This document shows, one piece after another, positions 24,301 through 32,363 of a stretch of 45,115 bases of DNA. The first letter of the stretch is position 1; each line of letters begins with the position of its first letter. Source of the stretch: Streptomyces sp. Ru72 (GTDB taxonomy: Bacteria; Actinomycetota; Actinomycetes; Streptomycetales; Streptomycetaceae); NCBI RefSeq assembly GCF_002920635.1, contig NZ_PQSR01000066.1:1-45115 (forward strand). The letters run 5' to 3'. Both the position numbers and the translations under genes were made by a program. The notes beneath the pieces were generated by a model, which was not told the origin of the DNA, did not search any database, and was given only the letters and a program-made list of their open reading frames with translations.

Positions 24301-26622
24301 TCAGCCCAGCAGGGTGCCGCCGGTGGCGTCGATGAAGGCACCGGTGATCCAGCGGGCCTCGTCGGTGGCGAGGAAGGCCACCACGTCGGCGACGTCCTCG
24401 GGCTCGCCGACCCTGCCGAAGGCGGACAGTCGCGCCATCTGCTCGACCGCCTCGGGGATGTCGAAGACCGGATTGCCGTTGCGGGTGATGCCAGGCGCGA
24501 CGCTGTTGACGGTGATGCCACGCGGTCCGAGGTGCTTGGCGAAGTGCAGTGCGAGCTGTTCGACCGCGCCCTTGGTCATGGCGTAAGCGATCTCGTCCGG
24601 GTTGGCGACGCGGGTCAGTCCGGAGGAGATGTTGATGATGCGGCCGCCGTCCCGCAGGTTCTTCAGCGCCCGCTGGATGAGGAAGAACGGCGCCTTGGCG
24701 TTGACCGCGAAGATCCGGTCGAACGCCTCCGGCGTGGTGTCCTCCGGCTTGACGCCGCCCATCACGCCGGCGTTGTTGACCAGGATGTCGAGGTCGGTGG
24801 AGCCCGTGCGCTCGCGCAGCCCCTCCTCCAGGCCGAGGAAGAGCTCGTGGACGTCGCCGGGGACGCCCAGCTCGGCACGGACGGTGAAGGCCCGGCCGCC
24901 GTCCTTCTCGATCGTCGCCACGACATCGGCCGCGGCGTCCTCGCTGCTCGTGTAGTGCACGGCGACCAGGGCGCCCTCGGCCGCCAGCCGCAGGGCCGTG
25001 GCGCGCCCCATGCCGCGGCTCGCACCGGTGACCAGCGCGATCCTGCCCGTGAGCTTTGCCATGTCGGTTCTCCAGTTCTTCGGGGTTGCGGTGGCGGACG
25101 CCCGGGCCGCGGCGGCCGGACGCACGACGGTGGACGGTTCGGCGGCAGAGGTGCCGGCCGTGGAAGGTCCGGCGGCGGAGGGTTCGCCGAACCAGCGCCG
25201 CAGCGCCGCAGTGGCCTCCGCGGCCGAGGTACCGGCCCACGCCACGTAGCCGTCGGGCCGGACGAGCAGGGCGTCGGTGTCACCGGGGCCGCCGTCCACG
25301 GCGCGGACCGACTCGGCCCAGGGCGCGGCCGCGGCGCACAGGTCGGTGGCGCCGGGCGGTACGACGAGCAGGCCCTGACCGGTGCGCAGCAGCTCGGCGG
25401 TGCCGACGGGGGTGCCGTCGACGACGGTGTCGCGGGGCGTGAGGCGCTGTCCGATCGGCGGTCGGCCGGCGTCGTCCCCCATGGCGTACGTGATGTCGAG
25501 TCCGGAGACCATCCCGGCCAGCCGGGTACGGACGTTCTCCATCGGGATCAGCTCGGCCAGCACCCCGCGCAGGGCGTCGACCTCGGGGCCGCCGAGCAGC
25601 AGCCGCGCCTGGGCGGCGATGTTGCCCAGCACCCGGGCGCCGACCGGGTGCCGTTCGGTGTGGTACGTCTCCAGCAGGCCCTGCGGAGCGCGTCCGGTGA
25701 CCTGGGCGGCCAGTTTCCAGCCGAGGTTGACGGCGTCCTGGAGCCCCAGGTTGAGGGCCTGGCCGCCGATCGGCATCTGCCGGTGGGCGGCGTCGCCGGC
25801 CAACAGCAGCGGGCCGCGGCGGTAGGCGGTGACCTGCCGCGCCGCGTCACCGAAGGAGTTCACCCACAGGGGTGTGCCGCCGCTCAGGTCCTCACCCGTG
25901 ACCCCCTTCCAGGCGTCCACCACGTCGGCGAACTCCGGCTGTCCGGGCTGCGGCCGGGCACCGAACCGGTGCACCATCACCCGGGTCACGCCGTCCGGGC
26001 GACGGGCCGCGATGGCCAGTCCCGCCGGCAGCCGTTCGAACCGCCGGTTGGGGATGTCGACGCCCGCCACGTCCGCGCGGAGCAGTTCACGGGCGGCGTC
26101 GGTACCCGGGAAGCGGAAACCGCCGAGCCGGCGAACGGCGCTGTCCTCGCCGTCGCAGCCGACCAGGTACGGGGCGCGAAAGCGCAGGGTCCGCCCACCC
26201 GGGCCCCGCACCTCGGCCTCGGCCCCGGAGTCGGTGACGCGCAGCGCGGTCACCTCGTGACTGCGGCGCACGTCCGCACCCAGCTGTGCGGCCCGGGCTC
26301 CCAGCAGTTCCTCCAGCCGGGTCTGCGGGACCTTCCACTGGCCTGGATAGGGGCTGGGCAGGGTCAGCTCCAGTGGAAGCCCGCCGAAGTGCCCGCGCGG
26401 TTCATCGGGGATCTCGCCCAGCCCGTCCAGCAGCCCCCGGCTGTCGAGGATCTCCATGGTGCGGGCGTGCAGGGTGGACGCCCGCGATTCCGTGGTCGGC
26501 GCGGCCAGTTGCTCCAGGACCACGACCTTCGCGCCCCCGAGCCGCAGCTCGCAGGCGAGCATCAGCCCGACCGGGCCCCCGCCGACCACGATCACCTCAG
26601 TGGTGGTGCAGTCCTGGTTCAT
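24301..26622 (-). CDS. Fused FAD monooxygenase - SDR reductase, PgaM/UrdM type
   Basis: One uninterrupted 773-residue frame holds two enzymes. Residues 1-480 are an aromatic-hydroxylase type FAD monooxygenase: GGGPVG near residue 14, the DG motif LVGCDGEDS, and the GD motif LLLAGDAAHRQMP. A linker rich in Ala, Pro, Ser and Thr spans about 480-520. Residues 521-773 are a short-chain reductase with TGASRGMG, the catalytic Ser (NISSG) and YAMTK. PgaM and UrdM of the gaudimycin and urdamycin pathways have this same fusion, and act after PgaE in angucycline hydroxylation and C6 ketoreduction. The start lies 2 nt from the aromatase stop. An internal start can also yield the reductase alone. Confidence 0.92.
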   Translation of the reverse strand: MNQDCTTTEVIVVGGGPVGLMLACELRLGGAKVVVLEQLAAPTTESRASTLHARTMEILDSRGLLDGLGEIPDEPRGHFGGLPLELTLPSPYPGQWKVPQTRLEELLGARAAQLGADVRRSHEVTALRVTDSGAEAEVRGPGGRTLRFRAPYLVGCDGEDSAVRRLGGFRFPGTDAARELLRADVAGVDIPNRRFERLPAGLAIAARRPDGVTRVMVHRFGARPQPGQPEFADVVDAWKGVTGEDLSGGTPLWVNSFGDAARQVTAYRRGPLLLAGDAAHRQMPIGGQALNLGLQDAVNLGWKLAAQVTGRAPQGLLETYHTERHPVGARVLGNIAAQARLLLGGPEVDALRGVLAELIPMENVRTRLAGMVSGLDITYAMGDDAGRPPIGQRLTPRDTVVDGTPVGTAELLRTGQGLLVVPPGATDLCAAAAPWAESVRAVDGGPGDTDALLVRPDGYVAWAGTSAAEATAALRRWFGEPSAAGPSTAGTSAAEPSTVVRPAAAARASATATPKNWRTDMAKLTGRIALVTGASRGMGRATALRLAAEGALVAVHYTSSEDAAADVVATIEKDGGRAFTVRAELGVPGDVHELFLGLEEGLRERTGSTDLDILVNNAGVMGGVKPEDTTPEAFDRIFAVNAKAPFFLIQRALKNLRDGGRIINISSGLTRVANPDEIAYAMTKGAVEQLALHFAKHLGPRGITVNSVAPGITRNGNPVFDIPEAVEQMARLSAFGRVGEPEDVADVVAFLATDEARWITGAFIDATGGTLLG
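25060..25073 (-). promoter_or_regulatory. Internal ribosome binding site and ATG for a free SDR domain
   Basis: Inside the fusion gene, GGAG (25073-25070) lies 7 nt before an in-frame ATG (25062-25060) that opens a complete 253-residue SDR. For PgaM an internal start that gives the separate reductase is known, so two products from this gene are likely: the fusion and the free reductase. Confidence 0.7.
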
Positions 26623-26624
26623 GG

Positions 26625-27560
26625 TCAGGCCCGGGCCTCCGCGTAGTCCTTGGCGTGGCCGAGGGTGGCGCGGCTGTTGGTGCTCAGGGCGTCCTGGACG
26701 AAGGTCTTCGCGTCCTCGACGGTGGCGTCCGCGCCGAGGACGGCGGCGATGTTCGCGGTGTTGACGGTGACGGTGTGCTGCGAGGAGGCGGCGACGCCGT
26801 TCTCCGTCTCGGCGAACGTCCAGTAGCCGGTGTGCAGGGTCATCAGCGCCGGCAGCGTGACCTGCTTGTAGGCGATCTTCCGGTCCGGGAAGGTCACCCG
26901 GTACGACTTCGTGGTGTGCGTCGAACCGTCCTTGGCGCGGGTGTCCATCTCCAGCGTCTGCAGGCCGGGGGTGTCCTCCGTCAGCCGGACGGTCGCCACG
27001 TGCGGCAGCCGCTCGGACCAGAGGTGGGCCTCGTTGATGAAGTCGTAGACGTCCTTGGCGGAACCGGCGATGTGGACCGTGTCCTCGAAGGAGAACGTCA
27101 GATCCTCGGCGGCGTGGGCGAGTTCGACGTTGGCCTTCAGCGCGGCGAGCTCCGAGCGGGAGTTGCGGTCGACGGCCTCGTCGATCCACTCCAGGCCCTG
27201 GGGGTCGTCGTCGACGGCGCGGTAGTCGTGCAGCAGCCGCACCCGGGACTCCGTCGCGGAGACGGGTTCGATGATCCAGGTGCCTCCCATGGCGGCGACC
27301 GGCGGGGTGCTGACCTCCTGGCGGAACTCGATCCGCAGGTTCCCGGGGTCGAGGGTCCGGCGCGAGGTCCAGTTCTTGGCCTCGCCGTTGGCGGTGGCCC
27401 AGATACTGATGCGCTGGCTGTCCCCCTCCTGCTCGACGTGGTCGACGTAGATGGTGGGCGGGAAGATGCGCGGCCAGTTCCGCACCTCGGCGATGAGCCG
27501 GTAGACGGCATCGGCCGGTGCCGAGACGGTGATCTCGTGCTCCACTTCACGGGTCGTCAT
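26625..27560 (-). CDS. Bifunctional aromatase/cyclase, two SRPBCC domains
   Basis: The 311-residue protein has two Bet v1-like domains in tandem (about 1-150 and 160-311), each opening with a VSAPADAVYRLI- or IAGSAKDVYDFI-type strand-helix. This is the didomain aromatase/cyclase of reducing type II systems (PgaL, UrdL, LanL), which dehydrates and aromatises the first ring after C9 ketoreduction. AAGGAGAA precedes the ATG. It lies between the ketoreductase and fusion genes, in the classic angucycline order. Confidence 0.93.
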   Translation of the reverse strand: MTTREVEHEITVSAPADAVYRLIAEVRNWPRIFPPTIYVDHVEQEGDSQRISIWATANGEAKNWTSRRTLDPGNLRIEFRQEVSTPPVAAMGGTWIIEPVSATESRVRLLHDYRAVDDDPQGLEWIDEAVDRNSRSELAALKANVELAHAAEDLTFSFEDTVHIAGSAKDVYDFINEAHLWSERLPHVATVRLTEDTPGLQTLEMDTRAKDGSTHTTKSYRVTFPDRKIAYKQVTLPALMTLHTGYWTFAETENGVAASSQHTVTVNTANIAAVLGADATVEDAKTFVQDALSTNSRATLGHAKDYAEARA

Positions 27561-27598
27561 CGTGAACTTCTCCTTGCGCAGAGGGCGTTGGCGGGCTG

Positions 27599-28384
27599 TC
27601 AGAAGTTGCCGAGGCCGCCGCAGACGTTGAGGGCCTGCGAGGTGATGGAGGCGGCGGTGTCGGAGGTGAGGTAGCCGACCAGGCCGGCGACCTCCTCCGG
27701 CGTGGAGTAGCGGCCGAGCGGGATCTTCGCCTGGAACTTCGCGAGGATCTGCTCCTCGGTGGCCTCGAGGGCGGCTGCGTAGCCCTGACGGACACGCTGC
27801 GCCATCGGCGTCTCGACATAGCCCGGGCAGACCGCGTTGACGGTGATGCCGGTCGGGGCGAGCTCGTTGCCGAGGGCCTTGGTGAAGCCGACGACACCGT
27901 GCTTGGAGGCCGAGTAGGGGGCGCCCAGGACCACGCCCTGCTTGCCCGCGGTCGAGGCGATGTTGATGATGCGGCCCCGGTCTTTGGCGCGCATGCCGCC
28001 GGTGTTGAGCACCGCCTTCGTGACCCGGAAGACGCTGTTGAGGTTGGTGTCGATCACGTCGTGCCACAGCTCGGTGTCGATGTCGGCGGTGACCCCGCCT
28101 CCGCTGCGGCCGGCGTTGTTCACCAGCACGTCGATGGTTCCGAAGCGGTCCACGGCGGCCTGTACGAAGGCGGTGACATCGTCGTCCGAGCGGACGTCGA
28201 CGGTGGTGCCGTCCACGTCCAGGCCCTCGGCCTGGAGTTCCTTTACGGTCCGGGCCACGTTGTCGGCGTTGCGTGCGCCGATGAACACTTGGTGGTTCCC
28301 GGCGGCCAGGAGACGGGCGACGGCGAGCCCGATTCCGCTGGTGGCACCGGTGACGATGGCGACCCGCTGGTCCTGCTGCGGCAT
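27599..28384 (-). CDS. C9 polyketide ketoreductase (ActIII/PgaD type SDR)
   Basis: The 261-residue SDR has the NADPH motif TGATSGIG, NNAGRSGGG, the catalytic Ser in NIASTAGK and YSASK. The pattern AGRSGGG and the C-terminal ITSQALNVCGGLGNF are typical of ActIII-like ketoreductases that reduce C9 of the nascent chain and fix the first ring fold. It follows the ACP gene, as in other angucycline clusters. It is not the same as the SDR of the fusion gene, which acts later on the ring system. Confidence 0.95.
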   Translation of the reverse strand: MPQQDQRVAIVTGATSGIGLAVARLLAAGNHQVFIGARNADNVARTVKELQAEGLDVDGTTVDVRSDDDVTAFVQAAVDRFGTIDVLVNNAGRSGGGVTADIDTELWHDVIDTNLNSVFRVTKAVLNTGGMRAKDRGRIINIASTAGKQGVVLGAPYSASKHGVVGFTKALGNELAPTGITVNAVCPGYVETPMAQRVRQGYAAALEATEEQILAKFQAKIPLGRYSTPEEVAGLVGYLTSDTAASITSQALNVCGGLGNF

Positions 28385-28461
28385 GTTTTCTTCTCTCCAA
28401 AGGGCAGGGCACGGTGACGGGGCGGCCGCCGGGCGGAACCCGGCGGCCGCGGGGGGGGGGA

Positions 28462-28731
28462 CTACTGCGCGACGAGTTCCTCGAGGTAGCCGTTGATGGC
28501 CGCGACCAGGCTGCGCGGGGTGCGGTTGTCGGTGAAGATGTCGTCGTCCAGCGAGATGCCGTACTCGCGCTCGATCCGGCCGCCGGTCTCCAGCAGGGCC
28601 AGCGACTCGTAGCCCAGCGCCTCGAAGTCGGTGTCGAGGATGTCGCCGTCGAGGTCGACGCCCTCGTCGGTGCCGGCCCCCTCGCGCAGGATGCGCTTGA
28701 GGTCGTCAAGGGTGAATTTCTGCTCGGACAT
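28462..28731 (-). CDS. Acyl carrier protein of the minimal PKS
   Basis: The 89-residue protein carries the phosphopantetheine serine in L-G-Y-E-S-L-A-L-L, the form found in type II aromatic ACPs. It completes the KS-alpha, KS-beta, ACP set. The gap to the ketoreductase gene (28385-28461) contains an uninterrupted run of ten G on the plus strand, a spot prone to slippage but outside coding sequence. Confidence 0.95.
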   Translation of the reverse strand: MSEQKFTLDDLKRILREGAGTDEGVDLDGDILDTDFEALGYESLALLETGGRIEREYGISLDDDIFTDNRTPRSLVAAINGYLEELVAQ

Positions 28732-28785
28732 GGGGTCCCTTCATGAGATCAGCCGCATCCGGGTGCGGATGCGGGGAAGGAGCGG

Positions 28786-30003
28786 TCAGTCGGTCGCCCG
28801 GACCACGAGTGCCGAGTTGAAGCCGCCGTAGCCGCGGGCCAGCACGAGCGCGGTGCGGGCCAAGGCGGTACGCGGGTGCCCCGTCACCAGGTCGATGTCG
28901 TAGGCGGACGACAGCTCCACGTTGGTGGTGGGCGGGATCAGCCCCTCGCGCATGGCGAGCAGGGCGGAGACCACGTCCACCGGGGCGGCGCCCGAGTACA
29001 GTCGGCCGATCATCGTCTTGGGCGCGGTGACCGGAACGCCGAACGGACCGAAGACGGCCGCGATGGCTTCGGACTCCTCGCGGTCCAGCGACGGAGTGGC
29101 GGCCGCGTCCGCGAAGACCACGTCGACGTCGCCGGCCGCGACGCCGGCGTCGGCGAGCGCGATCTCGATGGCACGGGCCAGGCCGGGCTCACGGCCGCTG
29201 CCGGGCTTGGGGTCGAAGGTGGCTCCGTACCCGGCGATCTCGCCATAGATGTTCTCGGCGCCGCGTTCGCGGGCCGTGCGCTCTTCCTCGAGGATCAGCA
29301 ACGCGCCGCCCTCGCCGGGCACATATCCCCGGGCGTTGTCGTCGAAGGGAAGGTAGGCGCGGTCGGGATCCTCGCTGGTGGAGAGCCCACCGCCGGCGGA
29401 CTGCGCGGCCCAGCCCCAGGGGCAGATCGAGGCGTCGAAACCGCCCGAGACGATCAGCTTGCTGCCCTTGCGGATCTGCCGGCGAGCCTGGGCGATGGCG
29501 TCGAGTCCGCCGGCGTGATCGCTGACGACCACACCGCTGGGGCCGCGCATCCCGTTCCGGATGGAGATCTGGCCGCTGTTGACCGCGTAGAACCAGGCGA
29601 AGGACTGGTAGGCGCTGACGTACCGGCTGCCCTGGCTCCACAGCTTCTTGAGTTCGTTCTGGCCGAACTCGAACCCGCCCGAGGTGGAGGCGGTCACGAC
29701 GCCCATGTCGTATTCGGGGATGTCGCCGGGCGAGACGTCCGCGTCCGCGAAGGCGCAGTCGGCGGCGACCAGGGCGAGCTGGGTCATCCGGTCCGTCTGC
29801 GGGATCAGCCTGCTCGGCAGGTGGTCCTCGACCGCGAATCCGCGGATCTCGCCGGCAAGCCGGGACGGGTACTGCTCGGCATCGAACCGGGTGATGCGGC
29901 CGATGGCGTTCTTGCCGACCCGTGTCGCAGCCCAGAACTCCTCCACGCCGAGCCCGTTGGCGGTCGCGACGCCGATTCCGGTGACGACTGTCCTGGCGCT
30001 CAC
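28786..30003 (-). CDS. KS-beta, chain length factor
   Basis: The 405-residue KS-like subunit pairs with KS-alpha and sets the chain length. Its GTG start overlaps the KS-alpha stop (GTGA, 30000-30003), the usual coupling for equal amounts. The nucleophile Cys is absent. The residue at this place is most often Gln in KS-beta proteins, but here the segment reads VVSDHAGGLDA, with His163. The rest is canonical (FDDNARGYVPGEGGALLILEEE and GYGGFNSALVV). In an angucycline context it should direct a C20 decaketide, by analogy with its relatives. Confidence 0.95.
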   Translation of the reverse strand: MSARTVVTGIGVATANGLGVEEFWAATRVGKNAIGRITRFDAEQYPSRLAGEIRGFAVEDHLPSRLIPQTDRMTQLALVAADCAFADADVSPGDIPEYDMGVVTASTSGGFEFGQNELKKLWSQGSRYVSAYQSFAWFYAVNSGQISIRNGMRGPSGVVVSDHAGGLDAIAQARRQIRKGSKLIVSGGFDASICPWGWAAQSAGGGLSTSEDPDRAYLPFDDNARGYVPGEGGALLILEEERTARERGAENIYGEIAGYGATFDPKPGSGREPGLARAIEIALADAGVAAGDVDVVFADAAATPSLDREESEAIAAVFGPFGVPVTAPKTMIGRLYSGAAPVDVVSALLAMREGLIPPTTNVELSSAYDIDLVTGHPRTALARTALVLARGYGGFNSALVVRATD

Positions 30004-31268
30004 GAGACGCTCCTCTCGGGTCCGGCCAGCACCATCGCGCTCTGGAACCCGCCGAATCCACTGCCGACCGTGAGCACCGCATCGGTCAGCTGGTCCCGCG
30101 CGACGAGCGGGACGTAGTCGAGATCGCACTCGGGGTCGGGGGTGTGCAGGTTCGCGGTGGGCGGCACCACGTTGTTCTCCATGGCCAGCACGGACGCGGC
30201 GATCTCGATCGAGCCGATCGCGCCCAGTGAGTGGCCCACCATCGACTTGATGGAGCTCACCGGGGTGCGGTAGGCGTGCCGGCCGAGGCTGAGCTTGAAC
30301 GCCGCTGTCTCATGGCGGTCGTTCTGCTTGGTGCCGGAACCGTGGGCGTTGATGTAGTCGAGGTCCTCCGGGTTCATCCGCGCCTCGGCCATGGCCACAT
30401 TGATCGCCTCGGCCATCTCGCGGCCGTCGGGGCGCAGGCCCGTCATGTGGAAGGCGTTGCAGCGGGAGGCGTAGCCCGCGATCTCCGCGTAGATGTGCGC
30501 TCCCCTTCGCCTGGCGCTGCCCAGTTCCTCCAGGATGAAGACGGCTGCGCCCTCGCCGAGGACGAAGCCGTTGCGGGTGCCGTCGAAGGGGCGTGAGGCG
30601 TGCTCCGGGTCGTCGTTACGCGGCGTGGTCGCCTTGATCGCGTCGAAGCAGGCCATGGTGATCGGCGAGATCGGGGCGTCTGTGGCGCCGGCGACCATCA
30701 CGTCGGCGGTGCCTTCCCGGATCAGCTCGACCGCATGCCCGACCGAGTCGAGCCCGGAGGTGCAGCCGGTGGACACCACGGTGGCCGGCCCTTCGGCACC
30801 GACCGCCCAGGCGACCTCGGCCGAGAACGAGCTCGGCACGAAGTAGTTGTACAGGTGCGGCGGGGCGTACCGGTGGTCGACCAGGTCGAGCCGGCCGTCG
30901 TCGCTGACCACCCGGTACTCGTCGTCGAGTCCGGTGGTCGCACCGACCGCGCTGCCGATGGTGACCCCGGTGCGGTGCGGATCGAACCCTGCGAGGTCGA
31001 GTCCGCTGTCGGCGAGCGCCTCACGCGCCGCCACCACGCCGAACTGCGCGGCGCGGTCCATGCGGCGGATCTCCTGCGGAGTCAGCCCATGCAGCTCGGG
31101 GTCGAAGTCGGCCTCCGCCGCAACCCTGGAGCGGAACTGGGAGGGGTCGAAGAAGGTGATACCCCTGGTCGCCGTGCGTCCTTCGCTCAGCAGATTCCAG
31201 AAGTTCTTGACGCCGATTCCGCCCGGCGCCAGCACCCCGACTCCCGTTATCACTACACGGCGGCCCAC
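30000..31268 (-). CDS. KS-alpha, ketosynthase of the minimal PKS
   Basis: The 422-residue ketosynthase has every catalytic residue at the positions known from the actinorhodin enzyme: Cys169 (STGCTSGLD), His309 (NAHGSGT), Lys341 and His346 (KSMVGHSLGA). It condenses malonyl units on the ACP together with KS-beta. GTG at 31268 has GAGGGGAGG about 9 nt upstream. It follows the cyclase gene after 37 nt. Confidence 0.97.
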   Translation of the reverse strand: MGRRVVITGVGVLAPGGIGVKNFWNLLSEGRTATRGITFFDPSQFRSRVAAEADFDPELHGLTPQEIRRMDRAAQFGVVAAREALADSGLDLAGFDPHRTGVTIGSAVGATTGLDDEYRVVSDDGRLDLVDHRYAPPHLYNYFVPSSFSAEVAWAVGAEGPATVVSTGCTSGLDSVGHAVELIREGTADVMVAGATDAPISPITMACFDAIKATTPRNDDPEHASRPFDGTRNGFVLGEGAAVFILEELGSARRRGAHIYAEIAGYASRCNAFHMTGLRPDGREMAEAINVAMAEARMNPEDLDYINAHGSGTKQNDRHETAAFKLSLGRHAYRTPVSSIKSMVGHSLGAIGSIEIAASVLAMENNVVPPTANLHTPDPECDLDYVPLVARDQLTDAVLTVGSGFGGFQSAMVLAGPERSVS

Positions 31269-31305
31269 GAGTGAGCGCCTCCCCTCAAATCGGCGGACGA
31301 CGGCC

Positions 31306-31635
31306 TCACCGGGAAGCCGTCCAGTCGTAGAAACGCGTGGCCATGGCATCGGCCGGGGAACGCCAGGTCTCCGGGTCGTAGGCCTCGATGAACGGCTTGA
31401 GATCCTGGCTGATCCGTATGAACCGCGGGTCGGTCTTGGCTTCCTCGATGAGTTCGCCGCCGTTGTCCGCGTCGAAGTCCTGCAGATGGAAGTACAGGCC
31501 TTTGTACGCGAAGAGCTGGCGGCGTCGGGTGCCCATGCGGTGCGGCATGTCGGTCCGGTCGAATTCCGCGAAGATCTCGGCGACTTCCGCGCTCGACGCG
31601 ACATCCATCCGGGCCACGATCAGGGTGCTGTGCAT
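31306..31635 (-). CDS. TcmI-type polyketide cyclase (UrdF/PgaF type)
   Basis: The 109-residue protein starts with MHSTLIVARMD and has the F-A-x-F-D-R-T-D-M-P-H-R-M-G-T-R-R-R-Q-L-F pattern of the small ferredoxin-fold cyclases. It has the family's usual length. In angucycline pathways this enzyme closes the last rings to the benz[a]anthracene skeleton. It lies directly before KS-alpha, the usual place. Confidence 0.93.
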   Translation of the reverse strand: MHSTLIVARMDVASSAEVAEIFAEFDRTDMPHRMGTRRRQLFAYKGLYFHLQDFDADNGGELIEEAKTDPRFIRISQDLKPFIEAYDPETWRSPADAMATRFYDWTASR

Positions 31636-31655
31636 TTTTTTCTCTCTTTCCTGTG

Positions 31656-32315
31656 TCAACGGGGGGCCACGGGGCTGAACAGGCGGATGAAATCGGCCAC
31701 TCCGCGGGTGACGAGCGTGTCGGTCTCGAAGTCCGGGAGCGGGCACGCGCCGTGGAAGGAGCGCTGGACGACGCCACCCGTGACCAGCTGGATGAACCGT
31801 TCGGCGGCGTGGTCGGCGTCGGTGATGTCCAGCAGCCCCAGCTCCGCGAGGTGTTCGAGTCGGCGTCCCAGCTGCCGCCGGGCCTGCTGGGGTCCGGCGC
31901 TCTGCCACATCTCCAGCAGCCCCGCGGGCAGCCGGTCGATCTCGGCACCGATGTGCCGGATGATGGCGAAGTGCTCGGGGAAGTCCGTCAGCGGCGCGAG
32001 CCACGCACGGCCGAGGGCGGCGAGGTCCCGCTCCAGGTCGGTGACCTCGACGAGGTGCTCCTCGGCGGCGATGGTCAGCGCGGCGGCGACCTGGGCGGCG
32101 CTCTCCAGCACGACGGACAGCAGCAGCCGCTCCCGGTCCCGGAAGTAGTGCTCCACCGTCTCCGGTGCGACGCCCGCCCGGGCGGCGATCTCCTCGACGG
32201 TGGTGTGCGTCCAGCCCTCGCGGGCGAAGACGTCACGGGCCGCCTGCACGATGTCCCGCCGTTCCTCCGCCGGACCGGGCTGGACACGGTTGATCGTTGC
32301 TGCCGGCGTGGCCAT
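31656..32315 (-). CDS. TetR-family regulator within the core operon
   Basis: The 219-residue protein has an N-terminal HTH (DIVQAARDVFAREGWTHTTVEEIAARAGVAPETVEHYF) and a helical ligand domain. AAAGGAG lies 5 nt before the ATG at 32315. It sits between the PgaE-like oxygenase and the cyclase and is thus transcribed with the biosynthetic genes, which suggests feedback control by an intermediate, perhaps of export. It is unlike the TetR at 12894 in its C-terminal half. Confidence 0.85.
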   Translation of the reverse strand: MATPAATINRVQPGPAEERRDIVQAARDVFAREGWTHTTVEEIAARAGVAPETVEHYFRDRERLLLSVVLESAAQVAAALTIAAEEHLVEVTDLERDLAALGRAWLAPLTDFPEHFAIIRHIGAEIDRLPAGLLEMWQSAGPQQARRQLGRRLEHLAELGLLDITDADHAAERFIQLVTGGVVQRSFHGACPLPDFETDTLVTRGVADFIRLFSPVAPR

Positions 32316-32363
32316 GGATGCTCCTTTGGTCGATGTGCGGTCCTGTGGGCTGTGCACGGCCGG

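Noticed and set aside
24301..26622. Missing stop codon between monooxygenase and reductase as a sequencing error
   Set aside because: PgaM and UrdM are known natural fusions with the same layout, so the open frame is taken as real.
28451..28460. Run of ten G
   Set aside because: It lies between the ACP and ketoreductase genes. It may be a slippery or sequencing-prone spot, but no frame depends on it.
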